Assembly (NCBI RefSeq): GCF_003626975.1
Contig: NZ_CP032616.1
Location: 2,542,001 to 2,606,000 of the forward strand
Direction: 5' to 3'
Length of the DNA stretch: 64,000 nucleotides
Origin: Pseudomonas sp. DY-1
GTDB lineage: Bacteria; Pseudomonadota; Gammaproteobacteria; Pseudomonadales; Pseudomonadaceae
A program made the position numbers and the translations under genes. Below the pieces are notes generated by a model. It ran no database searches. It was not told the DNA's origin and worked only from the letters and a program-made list of their open reading frames with translations. Shown here piece after piece: positions 1 through 9,152 of this stretch (position 1 is its first letter; the number at the start of each line of letters is the position of its first letter).

Positions 1-166
1 CGGCGTCACGCTCGGCGCGCCGAATGGCCGAGCCGGGGTCCAGTTGGGCAGCATCCAGGCGTTCTGCCTGGGGCGCTATGCCCTGACTATCGATACAAGC
101 GGAGAGGAACGAAATGGCGGCGAACAGACTGGCGCGGGCGAAACCGGACCAAGGATTGCGGTGCAC
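1..166 (-). CDS. RND/MFS-type outer membrane efflux lipoprotein (NodT family), N-terminal fragment
   Basis: Only the first 55 codons are in the window; the gene runs off the left edge. A GTG start at 166 is preceded by AGGA nine bases upstream. The peptide opens with a basic stretch and a hydrophobic segment ending in the lipobox LSAC (Cys at about residue 24), followed by the pattern GIAPQAERLDAAQL and GSAIRRAERDA. That is how NodT-type efflux outer membrane factors paired with HlyD adaptors usually begin after lipid attachment. By family it would form the TolC-like outer membrane channel of a tripartite pump. It diverges from the LysR gene at 345, which may control it. With only 55 codons the family call is tentative, and no standard downstream motif can be seen. 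Confidence 0.55.
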   Translation of the reverse strand, partial: MHRNPWSGFARASLFAAISFLSACIDSQGIAPQAERLDAAQLDPGSAIRRAERDA

Positions 167-344
167 TGCGGCATATCCTGAATGCTGGGTAGCCAGGGAC
201 AGGGCCTGGATCGGCGGCGATTCTAGGGGCAGCCAGGGTGAAGGATAAGGCGACGGATAGATGAAGGATTGTGTACTGAATCAGCCATAATCCGGGGACA
301 TACTTCGTGACAAAATTTGCCTCCCTTCCGGGCCAGGACCCTCC

Positions 345-1295
345 ATGGACATCCTCTTCAACATGCGCGCCTTCGTCTGTGTGGCGGAAACCGGCAGCTT
401 CACCGCCGCTGCCCAGCGCATGGATCTCACGACCTCATACATCTCCCGCGCAGTCGCCACTCTCGAAACCCACCTGCGCACGCGCCTGCTGCACCGCACT
501 ACACGCCGCATCGCCCTGACCGAGGCCGGTCAGCGCTACCTGCTGCGCTGCGAACAGATCCTTGGCTACATCGAAGAAGCCGAGGCCGAGGCCAGCGAGG
601 CCCATGCGCGCCCGGTGGGCAACCTGAAGGTGCATGCCATGACCGGCATCGGTCAGCACTACCTGATCAAGGCGATCGCCGGATACAGCGAGAAGTACCC
701 GGACGTGAGCTTCGACCTGACCCTGGCCAACCGCACCACCGATATCCTCGACGAGGGGTACGACATCTCCGTGGTGATCGCCCAGGAACTGCCGGACTCG
801 GGCTTCATTTCCAAGCAGCTCGGCACCACCTACAGCGTGCTTTGCGCTTCCCCCGGCTACATCGAGAAGCATGGGGCGCCGCGCATGCCTTCGGAGCTGT
901 CGAAGCACCGCTGCCTGCGCCTGGTTAACAATGTGATGTCCCTGGACAAGTGGCTGTTCGAAGGCCCCGACGGACAGGAGATGGTCAGCGTCAACCAGAC
1001 GCCCTTCCAGGTGAATACGGCCGATGCCATGACCGAAGCCATCAGGGCCGGGATAGGTGTGGGCGTGGTGCCGGTGTACTCGGCCATCAGCGGCCTGAAG
1101 GACGGCAGCCTCGTCCGCGTGCTGCCCAACCACAGCCTCTTCCCCCTCGGCATCTACGCGCTCTATCCGTCGCGACAGTTCCTCGATGCGAAGATCCGTA
1201 CCTGGGTCGAGTTCCTTCGCGAGTTCCTGCCGGAGCGGGTCGCGGCGGACGAGAAGGCGGTGGCGGAGTACAGCTTGCGATTGGGGGTGCGTTAG
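345..1295 (+). CDS. LysR family transcriptional regulator
   Basis: A 316-residue protein of standard LysR length. Residues 1-60 form the winged helix-turn-helix (ETGSFTAAAQRMDLTTSYIS, then RLLHRTTRRIALTEAG), a linker helix follows to about 90, and residues 92-300 are the type 2 periplasmic-binding-like effector domain. The ATG at 345 lies 179 bases from the divergent efflux lipoprotein gene on the other strand. The usual LysR arrangement would have it bind the shared intergenic region and respond to a pump substrate. The effector cannot be read from the sequence. A few extra residues after the effector domain (KAVAEYSLRLGVR) are unremarkable. Confidence 0.93.
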   Translation: MDILFNMRAFVCVAETGSFTAAAQRMDLTTSYISRAVATLETHLRTRLLHRTTRRIALTEAGQRYLLRCEQILGYIEEAEAEASEAHARPVGNLKVHAMTGIGQHYLIKAIAGYSEKYPDVSFDLTLANRTTDILDEGYDISVVIAQELPDSGFISKQLGTTYSVLCASPGYIEKHGAPRMPSELSKHRCLRLVNNVMSLDKWLFEGPDGQEMVSVNQTPFQVNTADAMTEAIRAGIGVGVVPVYSAISGLKDGSLVRVLPNHSLFPLGIYALYPSRQFLDAKIRTWVEFLREFLPERVAADEKAVAEYSLRLGVR

Positions 1296-1741
1296 CGACG
1301 ACCCTGTCAGCGTTAGCGATTGCCAATCTGCGCCAGCCTGAGGAAACCCTCTTCCGAACGCGGCCCGCCCCCTCTCCCGCAGCCAGGCGAAGGGTGACTC
1401 GCGCTAGCGAGGCCCTTGCCATCCTGAAGCCGAAACGTGCCTGATAGTGAGCAACAGAGGCGGGGCAGCGACTCCGCCCCTTCAGCAGGCCGAGCGGAAT
1501 CGTTGCGGAGGAGGACGAGCGGCATGGATGCCGCGAGAGGCGAGTGGGGCCATGGATGCCCCCTCGCACCGCGCCCCCGGCGCAACGATGAAGGGAGGGA
1601 ACCCCGGCGAAGCCGGGGCCGAATGCAGGGGCAAGTTTTTTGCTTCCTTTTCAACGTTTGGAAAAGGGACTTACCTGGGAAGGCGAAACCAAAAATATCC
1701 GCAGAATTCGGTAAGCAGCTTGGCTCAGCGGGTTCTGGAAA
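1296..1741. other. Gene-free intergenic stretch with a dispersed repeat-like tract
   Basis: 446 bases between two convergent genes without a convincing reading frame. Contents: a GC hairpin (CCCCGGC-gaa-GCCGGGG, 1602-1618) followed by a T-rich/A-rich tract at about 1628-1676 (GCAAGTTTTTTGCTTCC, then GTTTGGAAAAGGGACTTACC). This tract resembles a non-coding sequence that recurs between genes in Pseudomonas and Xanthomonas genomes and is often mis-annotated as a short protein. The hairpin may end transcription of the LysR gene. The resemblance is from memory, not from a search. Confidence 0.5.
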
Positions 1742-2278
1742 CTACTTGCCGTACCCCTTCACCGCTTCCAACCAGACCGGATCGAGGCGGTTCTGCTCCA
1801 CCGGCAGTCCTTGCACTTCCATCGCTTCTCGGTGCCGGTCGATCTCGTGCACATGGTGGCTGAGGTCGGCGCTGTTGCCATCCAGTTGGTGCATCTGTGT
1901 CAGGCCCAGGTGGTAGAAGCGCAGCAGCTTCATCGCTGCCGGATCGCCGGCCGCCACCCCTGCCTTGACCTTGTGCATGACATTGGTCACGCGCATCAGA
2001 TTGCGCTTGAGCTGCCAGCCGTAGACGGCCGGAGCCATCCACGGGCGTGGCCAGAGCTGAAGGCGCACGAAGGCGACGGTGAGCGCCAGGCCGGCCAGCA
2101 CACCAATCAGGTTCCAGCGGAAATTGTCGCCACCAGGCGTACCAAACACCTGCACGCAAAAAGTGGACAACAGCAGCGCCAGGGCAATGAACAGGCCTGC
2201 GATGACCAGGGTGATGCGCCGGGTCTGCTGGCGATATTGCTCGGGGATCATCGGACGTATTTCGAAGGGCTCGCTCAT
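1742..2278 (-). CDS. DUF3087 family inner membrane protein
   Basis: A 178-residue protein starting at MSEPFEIRP. Two hydrophobic segments lie near residues 25-43 (LVIAGLFIALALLLSTF) and 55-73 (NLIGVLAGLALTVAFV), with a long charged cytoplasmic C-terminal part rich in His (QMHQLDGNSADLSHHVHEIDRHR). It matches the DUF3087 family, which has no established function. The chosen ATG at 2278 overlaps the hrpA stop codon by one base (TGATG), so translation is probably coupled to HrpA. An in-frame start 21 bases upstream lies inside hrpA and is less likely. The pairing with hrpA is, as far as I recall, conserved in pseudomonads. Confidence 0.8.
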   Translation of the reverse strand: MSEPFEIRPMIPEQYRQQTRRITLVIAGLFIALALLLSTFCVQVFGTPGGDNFRWNLIGVLAGLALTVAFVRLQLWPRPWMAPAVYGWQLKRNLMRVTNVMHKVKAGVAAGDPAAMKLLRFYHLGLTQMHQLDGNSADLSHHVHEIDRHREAMEVQGLPVEQNRLDPVWLEAVKGYGK

Positions 2279-5200
2279 CACGCTTCTACCTGGCTCCACT
2301 GTTTATTAAGACGCTTATCGGATACCGCCATCTTCGTGCCCAACTGCTGGGCGAACAGCGATACGCGGTATTCCTCCAGCATCCAGCGATAGAGCACCAG
2401 CTCCGGATCACGCTTACCCTCCTGGGCGTGCTTGGCCAGGCGGGCCTGGTACTGCTCCCAGTAGCCAGCCAACTCGCCGGACCAGACACGGTCACGTTGC
2501 AGCTGTGCGGCAATCTTGTCGAAGCGCTGCTCGATGGCCTTGAGGTAACGCGGCAGTTCCTTCAGCCACTCCGCCGGGGTTTCGCGAACGAAGCCCGGAT
2601 AGACGAGATTACCCAGTTGCGCCTTGATGTCGTTGAGCGCCACTGCCTGCGCCAGGTCGATCCGGCCCTTGAAACGCTTCTGCAGGGCATGCCAGAGCTT
2701 GAGGATGTCCAGAGTCAGTCGCGCCAGCCGCTCGGCGTGCTCGGCCCAGGCGCCGCGTTTCTTCTCGGCGAGCGAGGCCAGGGCCGCGCCATCACGGGGC
2801 AGGTTGGCTTCGCCATCGAGGATGCAGCTGTCCAGACTGGCCAGGAGGATGTCCTCCACCAGCGCGTCGACACGTCCCATGTCGCGGTACAGCAGACCAA
2901 GTTCGGTAAGACCCGGCAGCTTGCCACGGAGGAACTTGGCGCTTTCGCCGAGCTGCTGCAGCAATAGGCGCTGCAGTGCGCGGCGATGCTGCCACTCGGC
3001 TTCGGCCTGGGTCGGGAAGCGGCTTTCCTTGACGGTGCCGCCCTCCTCTACCAGTGCCGGGTACACCGTCATGGAAAGACCGGCGACCTTTTGCTGGGTT
3101 TTCTCCGCGACCTGGGCGAAGCCCTTGGCTTCCACCGGCTTCTGTTCCTTCTGCGCCTGCGGAATGGCCAGGGCAGCCTGGCTGGCTTCGGCGAAGCGCG
3201 CGGTGATCTCGGCCAGTTCACGGCCTTCACCAAGGAACTTGCCGCGGGCGTCCACCACTTCGAGGTTCATCTTCAGGTGGCCTTCCAGCTGGGCAGCCGC
3301 CTCGACCCAGGCCTCTTCCGGCACGCGAGCACCGGTCATCCGCTGCAGCTCACGGCCGAGCGCTTCCGGCAACGAGCCTTGGGCGAACACCAATTTGGCC
3401 AAGGCCGCTTTCACGAAGTCCGGCACCGGCACGAAGTTCTTGCGGATGGCCTTGGGCAGGTTGCGCACCAGCGCCACGCACTTGGTTTCCAGCAGGCCGG
3501 GCACCAACCACTCAAGGCGCTCCGGCGGCAGCTGCGGCAGAAGCGGCGCGGGCACGCGCAGGGTCACGCCGTCACGGACGTGGCCGGGCTCGAAGTGGTA
3601 GGACAGCGGCAGTTCCAGTTCGCCCAGACGTAGTTTGTCCGGGTACTGCGCGGCGGTGACTTCACTGGCTTCGCGGGCCAGCACGTCTTCTTCGCGCATG
3701 ATCAGCAGGTTCGGATTCTTCGCCCGCTCGCGCTCATACCAGCTATCAAAGCTGGCCGTCTGGTAGAGGTCTGCCGGCAGTCGCGCCGCGTAATAGGCGA
3801 AGAGGGTTTCTTCGTCGGCAAGGATGTCGCGGCGGCGTGCCTTGGCTTCCAGTTCGTCCAGCCGCTCCAGCAATTGGCGGTTGGCGGTCAGGCACTTCGC
3901 CTTGCTGTTGATCTCGCCACGTACCAGGCCTTCGCGAATGAACAACTCGCGGGAGACCTCCGGGTCCACCGGGCCGTAGTGCACAGCGCGACGGCCAACG
4001 ATGATCAGGCCGTAGAGGGTGATCTGCTCGAAGGCCACGACCTGTCCGCGACGTTTCTCCCAATGGGGCTCCAGGTGATTCTTCTTCACCAGATGACCGG
4101 CCAGTGGCTCCAGCCAGTCCGGTTCGATCTTGGCCACCATGCGCGCGAACAGCTTGGTGGTTTCCACCAGTTCGGCGGCCATGATCCACTGCGGGCGCTT
4201 CTTCGCGATTGCGGTACCGGGGTGGATCCAGAAACGCCGTTGGCGGGCGCCCAGGTAGTCGCCGTCCTCGGTCTTCTGGCCGATCTGGCTCAGCAGGCCG
4301 CAGAGAATCGCCTTGTGCACCTTGGCGTAGTCGATGCTGCGTTCGGGCGTCTCCTCCTTGTGGGAGCCCCCTTGCTGGCGAACGGCGGAATCCTTCCGCG
4401 CCTTGCCAGATTCGCCAGCAAGCTGGCTCCTGCCGGCCTCGGGGAAGAGCTTCAGCTCACGGCAGATCAGCACCAGCTGGCGGTGGGCGTCACGCCATTC
4501 GCGCAGGCGCAGGTAGTTGAGGAAATTCTTCCGGCACCAGGTGCGCAGGGCGTTGGAGCCCAGCGCCTGGCGCTGTTCCTCGAAGCCGCGCCAGAGGTTG
4601 ATAAGGGCAGCGAAATCGGAGTCCACATCCTTCCACTGGGCATGCGCCTGGTCGGCGGCCTGCTGGCGCTCCAGGGGGCGTTCACGCGGGTCCTGCACCG
4701 ACAGCGCGGCCGTGATCACCAGCACTTCGTCCAGGCTGCCCTGGCGAACGCCTTCCAGCACCATGCGACCGAGGCGCGGGTCGATGGGCAGGCGCGCCAA
4801 CTGGCGGCCGATGGGCGTGAGCTGGCACTCGCGGTTCACCGCCGAGAGTTCCTGCAGCAGCGTGAAGCCGTCCTTGATGGCCTTGCCGTCCGGCGGTTCG
4901 ATGAAGGGGAAGGCCTCGATATCGCCCAGGCGCAGGTGGAGCATCTGCAGGATCACCGCCGCGAGGTTGGTGCGCAGGATCTCCGGGTCGGTGAAGGCCG
5001 GGCGGGAGATGAAATCCTCCTCGCTGTACAGCCGCACGCAGATACCCGGTTCGACACGGCCACAGCGGCCCTTGCGCTGGTTCGCGCTGGCCTGGGACAC
5101 CGCTTCCACCGGCAGGCGCTGGACCTTGGCGCGATAGCTGTAGCGGCTGATGCGCGCGGTGCCACTGTCGATCACATAGCGGATGCCCGGTACCGTCAGC

Positions 5201-6282
5201 GACGTTTCCGCGACGTTGGTGGAAAGCACGATCTTGCGGCCCGGCATGGGGGCAAAAATCTTCTGTTGCTCGGCCGGCGTCAGCCGCGCGTACAGCGGCA
5301 GAACCTCGGTGTGCCTGAGGTTGGCCTTGCGCAGCACTTCTGCGCAATCGCGGATTTCCCGTTCGCCAGGGAGGAACACCAGCACGTCGCCGGGGCGCTT
5401 GCCCACTTCGCGTTCATGGGCGGTGATCTCGTCCAGGGCACGGAGGATGCCCTGGTCCACGGACAGGTCGTCGAACAGTGCTTCGCCGTCTTCGTCCACC
5501 TCGGCGGCCAGCGGCCGGTACCAGGTATCCACCGGATAGGTGCGGCCGGAAACCTCGATGATCGGGGCATCGCCAAAATGCTTCGAGAAGCGCTCCAGGT
5601 CGATGGTGGCCGAGGTGATGATCAGCTTGAGGTCCGGGCGGCGTGGCAGCAGGGTCTTGAGGTAGCCAAGGAGGAAGTCGATGTTCAGGCTGCGCTCGTG
5701 GGCCTCGTCGACAATGATCGTGTCGTAGCGTTCGAGAAAGCGGTCATGCTGGGTTTCAGCCAGCAGGATGCCGTCGGTCATCAGCTTGATCAGGCTGCGC
5801 TCGTTGGACTGGTCCTCGAAACGCACCTGGTAGCCCACCAGCTCGCCGAGCGGGCTGCCGATCTCTTCCGCCACGCGTGTCGCCACGCTACGCGCCGCCA
5901 GCCGGCGTGGCTGGGTGTGGCCGATCAGACCGTGGGTGCCACGGCCGATTTCCAGGCAGATCTTCGGCAATTGGGTCGTCTTGCCCGAGCCGGTTTCACC
6001 CGCGATCACCAGCACCTGGTGCTTTTCCAGCGCCGCCTTGATCTCGTCGCGTTTGGCGGCAATGGGCAGGGCGTCGTCGTAGCGCATCACCGGCACACTG
6101 GCGCGCCGCGCCTCGACCCGCGCGATGGAAGCCTGGAAGCGCTCGGCCCACTGCGCCAGCTTGGCGTCGTCCGGATGCTTGCGCAGCTCGTGGAGCTGTC
6201 GGCGCAGGCGATGGCGGTCGGCGCCCATGGCCTGGTCGAGGCGTTTCAGGAGTTGTTCGGCGCTGGGAGATTGCTCGCTCAT
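2278..6282 (-). CDS. hrpA: ATP-dependent RNA helicase HrpA (DEAH box)
   Basis: A protein of about 1334 residues, the normal size for proteobacterial HrpA, a DEAH-box RNA helicase that rescues stalled ribosomes and processes some mRNAs. Visible motifs in order: Walker A GETGSGKTTQ near residue 95, DEAH (IIVDEAHERSLNIDF) near 190, SAT (LIITSATI) near 225, and motif VI QRKGRCGR near 405. The helicase-associated and OB domains follow, then the long HrpA-specific C-terminal region. The start at 6282 (MSEQSPSAEQLLKRL) is preferred over an in-frame TTG 33 bases upstream. Between about residues 617 and 641 an extra segment of roughly 25 residues is encoded by a REP palindrome pair inserted in frame. 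The stop overlaps the start of the DUF3087 gene. Confidence 0.97.
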   Translation of the reverse strand: MSEQSPSAEQLLKRLDQAMGADRHRLRRQLHELRKHPDDAKLAQWAERFQASIARVEARRASVPVMRYDDALPIAAKRDEIKAALEKHQVLVIAGETGSGKTTQLPKICLEIGRGTHGLIGHTQPRRLAARSVATRVAEEIGSPLGELVGYQVRFEDQSNERSLIKLMTDGILLAETQHDRFLERYDTIIVDEAHERSLNIDFLLGYLKTLLPRRPDLKLIITSATIDLERFSKHFGDAPIIEVSGRTYPVDTWYRPLAAEVDEDGEALFDDLSVDQGILRALDEITAHEREVGKRPGDVLVFLPGEREIRDCAEVLRKANLRHTEVLPLYARLTPAEQQKIFAPMPGRKIVLSTNVAETSLTVPGIRYVIDSGTARISRYSYRAKVQRLPVEAVSQASANQRKGRCGRVEPGICVRLYSEEDFISRPAFTDPEILRTNLAAVILQMLHLRLGDIEAFPFIEPPDGKAIKDGFTLLQELSAVNRECQLTPIGRQLARLPIDPRLGRMVLEGVRQGSLDEVLVITAALSVQDPRERPLERQQAADQAHAQWKDVDSDFAALINLWRGFEEQRQALGSNALRTWCRKNFLNYLRLREWRDAHRQLVLICRELKLFPEAGRSQLAGESGKARKDSAVRQQGGSHKEETPERSIDYAKVHKAILCGLLSQIGQKTEDGDYLGARQRRFWIHPGTAIAKKRPQWIMAAELVETTKLFARMVAKIEPDWLEPLAGHLVKKNHLEPHWEKRRGQVVAFEQITLYGLIIVGRRAVHYGPVDPEVSRELFIREGLVRGEINSKAKCLTANRQLLERLDELEAKARRRDILADEETLFAYYAARLPADLYQTASFDSWYERERAKNPNLLIMREEDVLAREASEVTAAQYPDKLRLGELELPLSYHFEPGHVRDGVTLRVPAPLLPQLPPERLEWLVPGLLETKCVALVRNLPKAIRKNFVPVPDFVKAALAKLVFAQGSLPEALGRELQRMTGARVPEEAWVEAAAQLEGHLKMNLEVVDARGKFLGEGRELAEITARFAEASQAALAIPQAQKEQKPVEAKGFAQVAEKTQQKVAGLSMTVYPALVEEGGTVKESRFPTQAEAEWQHRRALQRLLLQQLGESAKFLRGKLPGLTELGLLYRDMGRVDALVEDILLASLDSCILDGEANLPRDGAALASLAEKKRGAWAEHAERLARLTLDILKLWHALQKRFKGRIDLAQAVALNDIKAQLGNLVYPGFVRETPAEWLKELPRYLKAIEQRFDKIAAQLQRDRVWSGELAGYWEQYQARLAKHAQEGKRDPELVLYRWMLEEYRVSLFAQQLGTKMAVSDKRLNKQWSQVEA
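4359..4433. repeat. REP pair (BIME) inside the hrpA coding region
   Basis: Two inverted arms of the Pseudomonas REP type, 'tgtgggagcccccttgctgg' at the left and its diverged inverted partner ending 'agctggctcctgcc' at the right, enclose about 30 bases. The same arms occur between genes elsewhere in this window. Here they lie wholly inside hrpA, keep the frame, and are translated as a basic, Gln/Ser/Gly-rich insert. Confidence 0.85.
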
Positions 6283-6355
6283 CGGTTCCGCTGATTCTGC
6301 TGTCGTTTTCGGCAAGGGCGGAATTGTCGCAGATTTCCCAGCAGGCTGGCGTCTG

Positions 6356-6420
6356 TGTAGGAGCGAGCTTGCTCGCGAAAGGATGCGCTCAAAAGCTTCG
6401 CGGGCAAGCCCGCTCCTACA
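6356..6420. repeat. REP pair (BIME) between hrpA and the HlyD-type gene
   Basis: Arms 'tgtaggagcgagcttgctcg' (from 6356) and 'cgggcaagcccgctcctaca' (to 6420) form a typical Pseudomonas bipartite REP element. The right edge overlaps the end of the gene at 6416-7480, and the TAG of the repeat serves as that gene's stop codon. It probably also stabilises the transcript end or terminates it before hrpA. Confidence 0.9.
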
Positions 6421-7480
6421 GGGGCACCTCGGCTACCGCCTCGGGTTCACTGCGCGTATCGATGCTCGCCTCTACTGACATTCCCACGCGCAGCTGGCCA
6501 AGCAGGGGCTGGCCGGCATCCAGCACGACCTTCACCGGAATGCGTTGCACCACCTTGGTGAAGTTGCCGGTGGCGTTGTCCGGCGCGATGGCGGCGAAGG
6601 TCACGCCGGTTGCTGGCGCAATGCTTTCCACACGGCCACGCAGGGATTCGCCGGGAAAGGTATCCACCGCGATCTCCACCTCCTGCCCCGGGCGCACGTG
6701 AGTGAGCTGGGTTTCCTGGAAGTTGGCCACCACATAGGCACGCTCCAGCGGCACCACCGCCAACAGCGCATCGCCGGGTTTGACGAAGGCGCCGACGCGC
6801 ACGGCGCGGCGGCCGACCATGCCATCAATGGGCGCCCGCAGCTCGGTATGGGAAAGGTCCAGCTCGGCCTGGCGCAATGCCGCCTGGGCGCTGGACAGTG
6901 CAGCCTGCGCAGCATCGCGTTCGGCAGTGAGTATGTCGGTCTGCTTGCGCGTGGCGAGCAACGCGGCGCTGTGTTCGGCCTGTCGCGCCAGCACGCTGTC
7001 GAAACGGCTGCGGGCCAACTGCGCGGCCTGCAGTGTGCCGGCACCACGTCCTACCAGTTTCTGGTAGCGCTCCAGTTCATGCTGGGCGAAGACACGCTCG
7101 GCGCGGTCAGCCTCCAGCGTCGCCTGGGCCTGTTCGATCAGCGAATCCTGCCGCTCCAGGGTGGCCCCGGCATTTTCCAGTTGCGCTTGGGCACTGGCGA
7201 CTTTCGCCCGCGCGCCTTCCAGGGCGGCACGGTAGTCGCGGTCATCGATGCGAGCGAGCAGCTGTCCGGCCTTCACCATCTGGTTGTCCTCCACCAGCAC
7301 CTCGCGGATGAAGCCTGGCACCTTCGGTGCCGCCAAGGTGAAGTCAGCGTGAACGAAGGCGTCGTTGGTGTACTGGTCGGTGCTTTCGCCCAGCAGGTGC
7401 CAGGTGCCCCAGGCCAGCAGGCCGGCGCCCACCAGCAGGGCGACCGGGATAACGGGTTTGAGAATGCGGGATTGGTTCAT
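6416..7480 (-). CDS. HlyD/EmrA-type membrane fusion protein of an MFS multidrug pump
   Basis: A 354-residue periplasmic adaptor. A single transmembrane anchor spans about residues 9-28 (VIPVALLVGAGLLAWGTW). The first half-lipoyl motif follows (PGFIREVLVEDNQMVKAGQ, about 54-73), then a long Ala/Gln/Glu-rich coiled coil (about 85-205), the second half-lipoyl motif (APIDGMVGRRAVRVGAFVKPGD) and a beta-barrel domain. It links the partner MFS pump to an outer membrane channel. It lies 12 bases downstream of the MFS gene and is surely cotranscribed with it. No outer membrane factor is in this operon, so a channel encoded elsewhere must be shared. The stop codon lies inside a REP element. Confidence 0.92.
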   Translation of the reverse strand: MNQSRILKPVIPVALLVGAGLLAWGTWHLLGESTDQYTNDAFVHADFTLAAPKVPGFIREVLVEDNQMVKAGQLLARIDDRDYRAALEGARAKVASAQAQLENAGATLERQDSLIEQAQATLEADRAERVFAQHELERYQKLVGRGAGTLQAAQLARSRFDSVLARQAEHSAALLATRKQTDILTAERDAAQAALSSAQAALRQAELDLSHTELRAPIDGMVGRRAVRVGAFVKPGDALLAVVPLERAYVVANFQETQLTHVRPGQEVEIAVDTFPGESLRGRVESIAPATGVTFAAIAPDNATGNFTKVVQRIPVKVVLDAGQPLLGQLRVGMSVEASIDTRSEPEAVAEVPL

Positions 7481-7492
7481 GATCGACTCCGG

Positions 7493-9025
7493 TCAGGTCG
7501 GGGCGCGCGGCGGATAGATGCGCGTGGGCACGAAGGGAATGATGAGGAGCAGTGCGACCGCCACGGCGGACATGCAGAAATAGAGATCAGCGGATGTCAG
7601 CACCAGAGCCTGCAGATGCAGCCGGCGGGCGATTTCAACGCCTCCCTCGACCAGCGGGTTATTGCCCAGGCGGTCGACCAGTTGCGTCGAATGGAGATGC
7701 AGGCGCAGGGTGGCAAGCGCCTCCAGCACGCCGCCGGCAAGCACCGCGGCGAATCCCTTGACCGTGTTGAACCAGGCCGAGGCGAAAGGTCCGTCGGTGG
7801 GCTTGATGCTGCCTGTGGACAACATCAGCAGGGGCAGCACCGCCATCGGCTGGCCGAAGATCTGCAGCGCCTGCACCAGATAGAAATCGTCGCGGATCCA
7901 GGCCGATGTCAGCTGCGAAGCCAACCAGCAGGAACAGGCGAGCATGACCAGGCCGCAGGCGAGCACCCAGCGGCAATCGACCCAGCGCAGGTTGCACAGG
8001 GCCGCCACCAGCGGCAGCGCCAGCAGTTGCGGCAAGGCCACTACCAGCATGACCGGCGCGGTCTGCAACGGCCGATAGCCTTGCACCTGGGCCAGGTAGT
8101 TCGAGGGAATCATCACTGCCGCCAGCAGTACGAACAGCACCCCGCCCAGGGTGAACAGCGCAAAACTGAGGTTGCGCAGCTTGAGCAGTTGCAGCTTGAA
8201 GAACGGCAGTGGGTGCCTCCATTCGTTGAGCAGGAACAACACCAGCAACACGCTGCCGCCACCGAGCAGGACGCGGATCAAAGATGACTCGAACCAGTCC
8301 AGCCGCTCGCCCTGCACCAGGCCGACCACGAGCATGAACAGCGCGGGAAAGCCAAGCGCCAGACCCCGCCAGTTGAACTGACGGAAACGCTCCAGGCGCA
8401 ACGGGTCCTGGGGCAACCCCCAGGCCACAGCGGCCATGGCCAGCAAGCTCGTTGGAACGATCTGCCAGAAGGCCCAGCGCCAACCTACGAACTCCACCCA
8501 GAACGCGGCCAGCGGCGTACCGAGGCTGGGGCCGAAGGTCGCGGTGAGGGCGTAGCTGGCGAGGCCGTAGATCTTGATGTTGGCGGGGAGGAAGCGCAGC
8601 GCCACGGTCATCAGGATCGGCGGCAAGGCTCCGCCGGCGAGCCCCTGCAGGCCGCGCAGCCACATCAGACTCTGCAGGTTCGGCGCCAGCGGGCTCAAAA
8701 GCCCGAGCAGCATGAAGGCGGCGATGGCCCAGAGGGTGAAGCGACGCAGGGACAAGGTCACCGCGAACCAGGGCGCGAAGGCCATGGCGCAAACCGAGGG
8801 CGCCGCATAGAGCGCCACCAGCCAGGTCCCTTCGTCACGACCAATGCCCATGGCGCCGCGGATATCCGCCAGGGCGATCTTGATCACGTTTTCATTGAAG
8901 CCGGAGACCAGGACAGCCAGCAGGACGCCGAGCATCCCGACCACCAGGCGTGGGGTGAAGGGAGTAGCGACAGGCGCCGCCACAGGGCCGGCGACCGGCA
9001 GCGGCATGGCCAGGGAGGCGTTCAT
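7493..9025 (-). CDS. MFS transporter, DHA2 (EmrB-like) family
   Basis: A 510-residue inner membrane protein with about 14 hydrophobic segments, the size and pattern of DHA2 drug:proton antiporters. The N-terminus is an unusual Pro/Val/Ala-rich tail before the first helix (LVVGMLGVLLAVLVSGFNENV). The motif-A-like region is replaced by MAFAPWFAVTLSLRRFTLW, as in many EmrB relatives, and a GPSLGTPLAAFW segment fits motif C. With the HlyD protein downstream it should expel lipophilic compounds across both membranes. A LysR gene on the same strand ends 151 bases upstream and is the likely regulator. The substrate is unknown. Confidence 0.93.
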   Translation of the reverse strand: MNASLAMPLPVAGPVAAPVATPFTPRLVVGMLGVLLAVLVSGFNENVIKIALADIRGAMGIGRDEGTWLVALYAAPSVCAMAFAPWFAVTLSLRRFTLWAIAAFMLLGLLSPLAPNLQSLMWLRGLQGLAGGALPPILMTVALRFLPANIKIYGLASYALTATFGPSLGTPLAAFWVEFVGWRWAFWQIVPTSLLAMAAVAWGLPQDPLRLERFRQFNWRGLALGFPALFMLVVGLVQGERLDWFESSLIRVLLGGGSVLLVLFLLNEWRHPLPFFKLQLLKLRNLSFALFTLGGVLFVLLAAVMIPSNYLAQVQGYRPLQTAPVMLVVALPQLLALPLVAALCNLRWVDCRWVLACGLVMLACSCWLASQLTSAWIRDDFYLVQALQIFGQPMAVLPLLMLSTGSIKPTDGPFASAWFNTVKGFAAVLAGGVLEALATLRLHLHSTQLVDRLGNNPLVEGGVEIARRLHLQALVLTSADLYFCMSAVAVALLLIIPFVPTRIYPPRAPT

Positions 9026-9152
9026 CTGGACGCCTTTCCGCCGGCGCGAGAGGTGGAGTAAACGGACATGACGGGTTACCGGATTGCAGGCACGAGACTG
9101 AGTCTATTTGTGCTCCTGCCATGCCGATAACTGCAATTATGCGAATGAATCA

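Noticed and set aside
3874..6294. Very long frames opposite real genes (also 24565-27060, 34053-36980 and 61339-63348)
   Set aside because: They are antisense shadows caused by high GC at third positions; the sense strands hold well-recognised enzymes.
6283..6315. TTG start for hrpA 33 bases upstream
   Set aside because: Extra residues are not expected for the family and the site has no ribosome binding sequence; the ATG at 6282 aligns with known starts.
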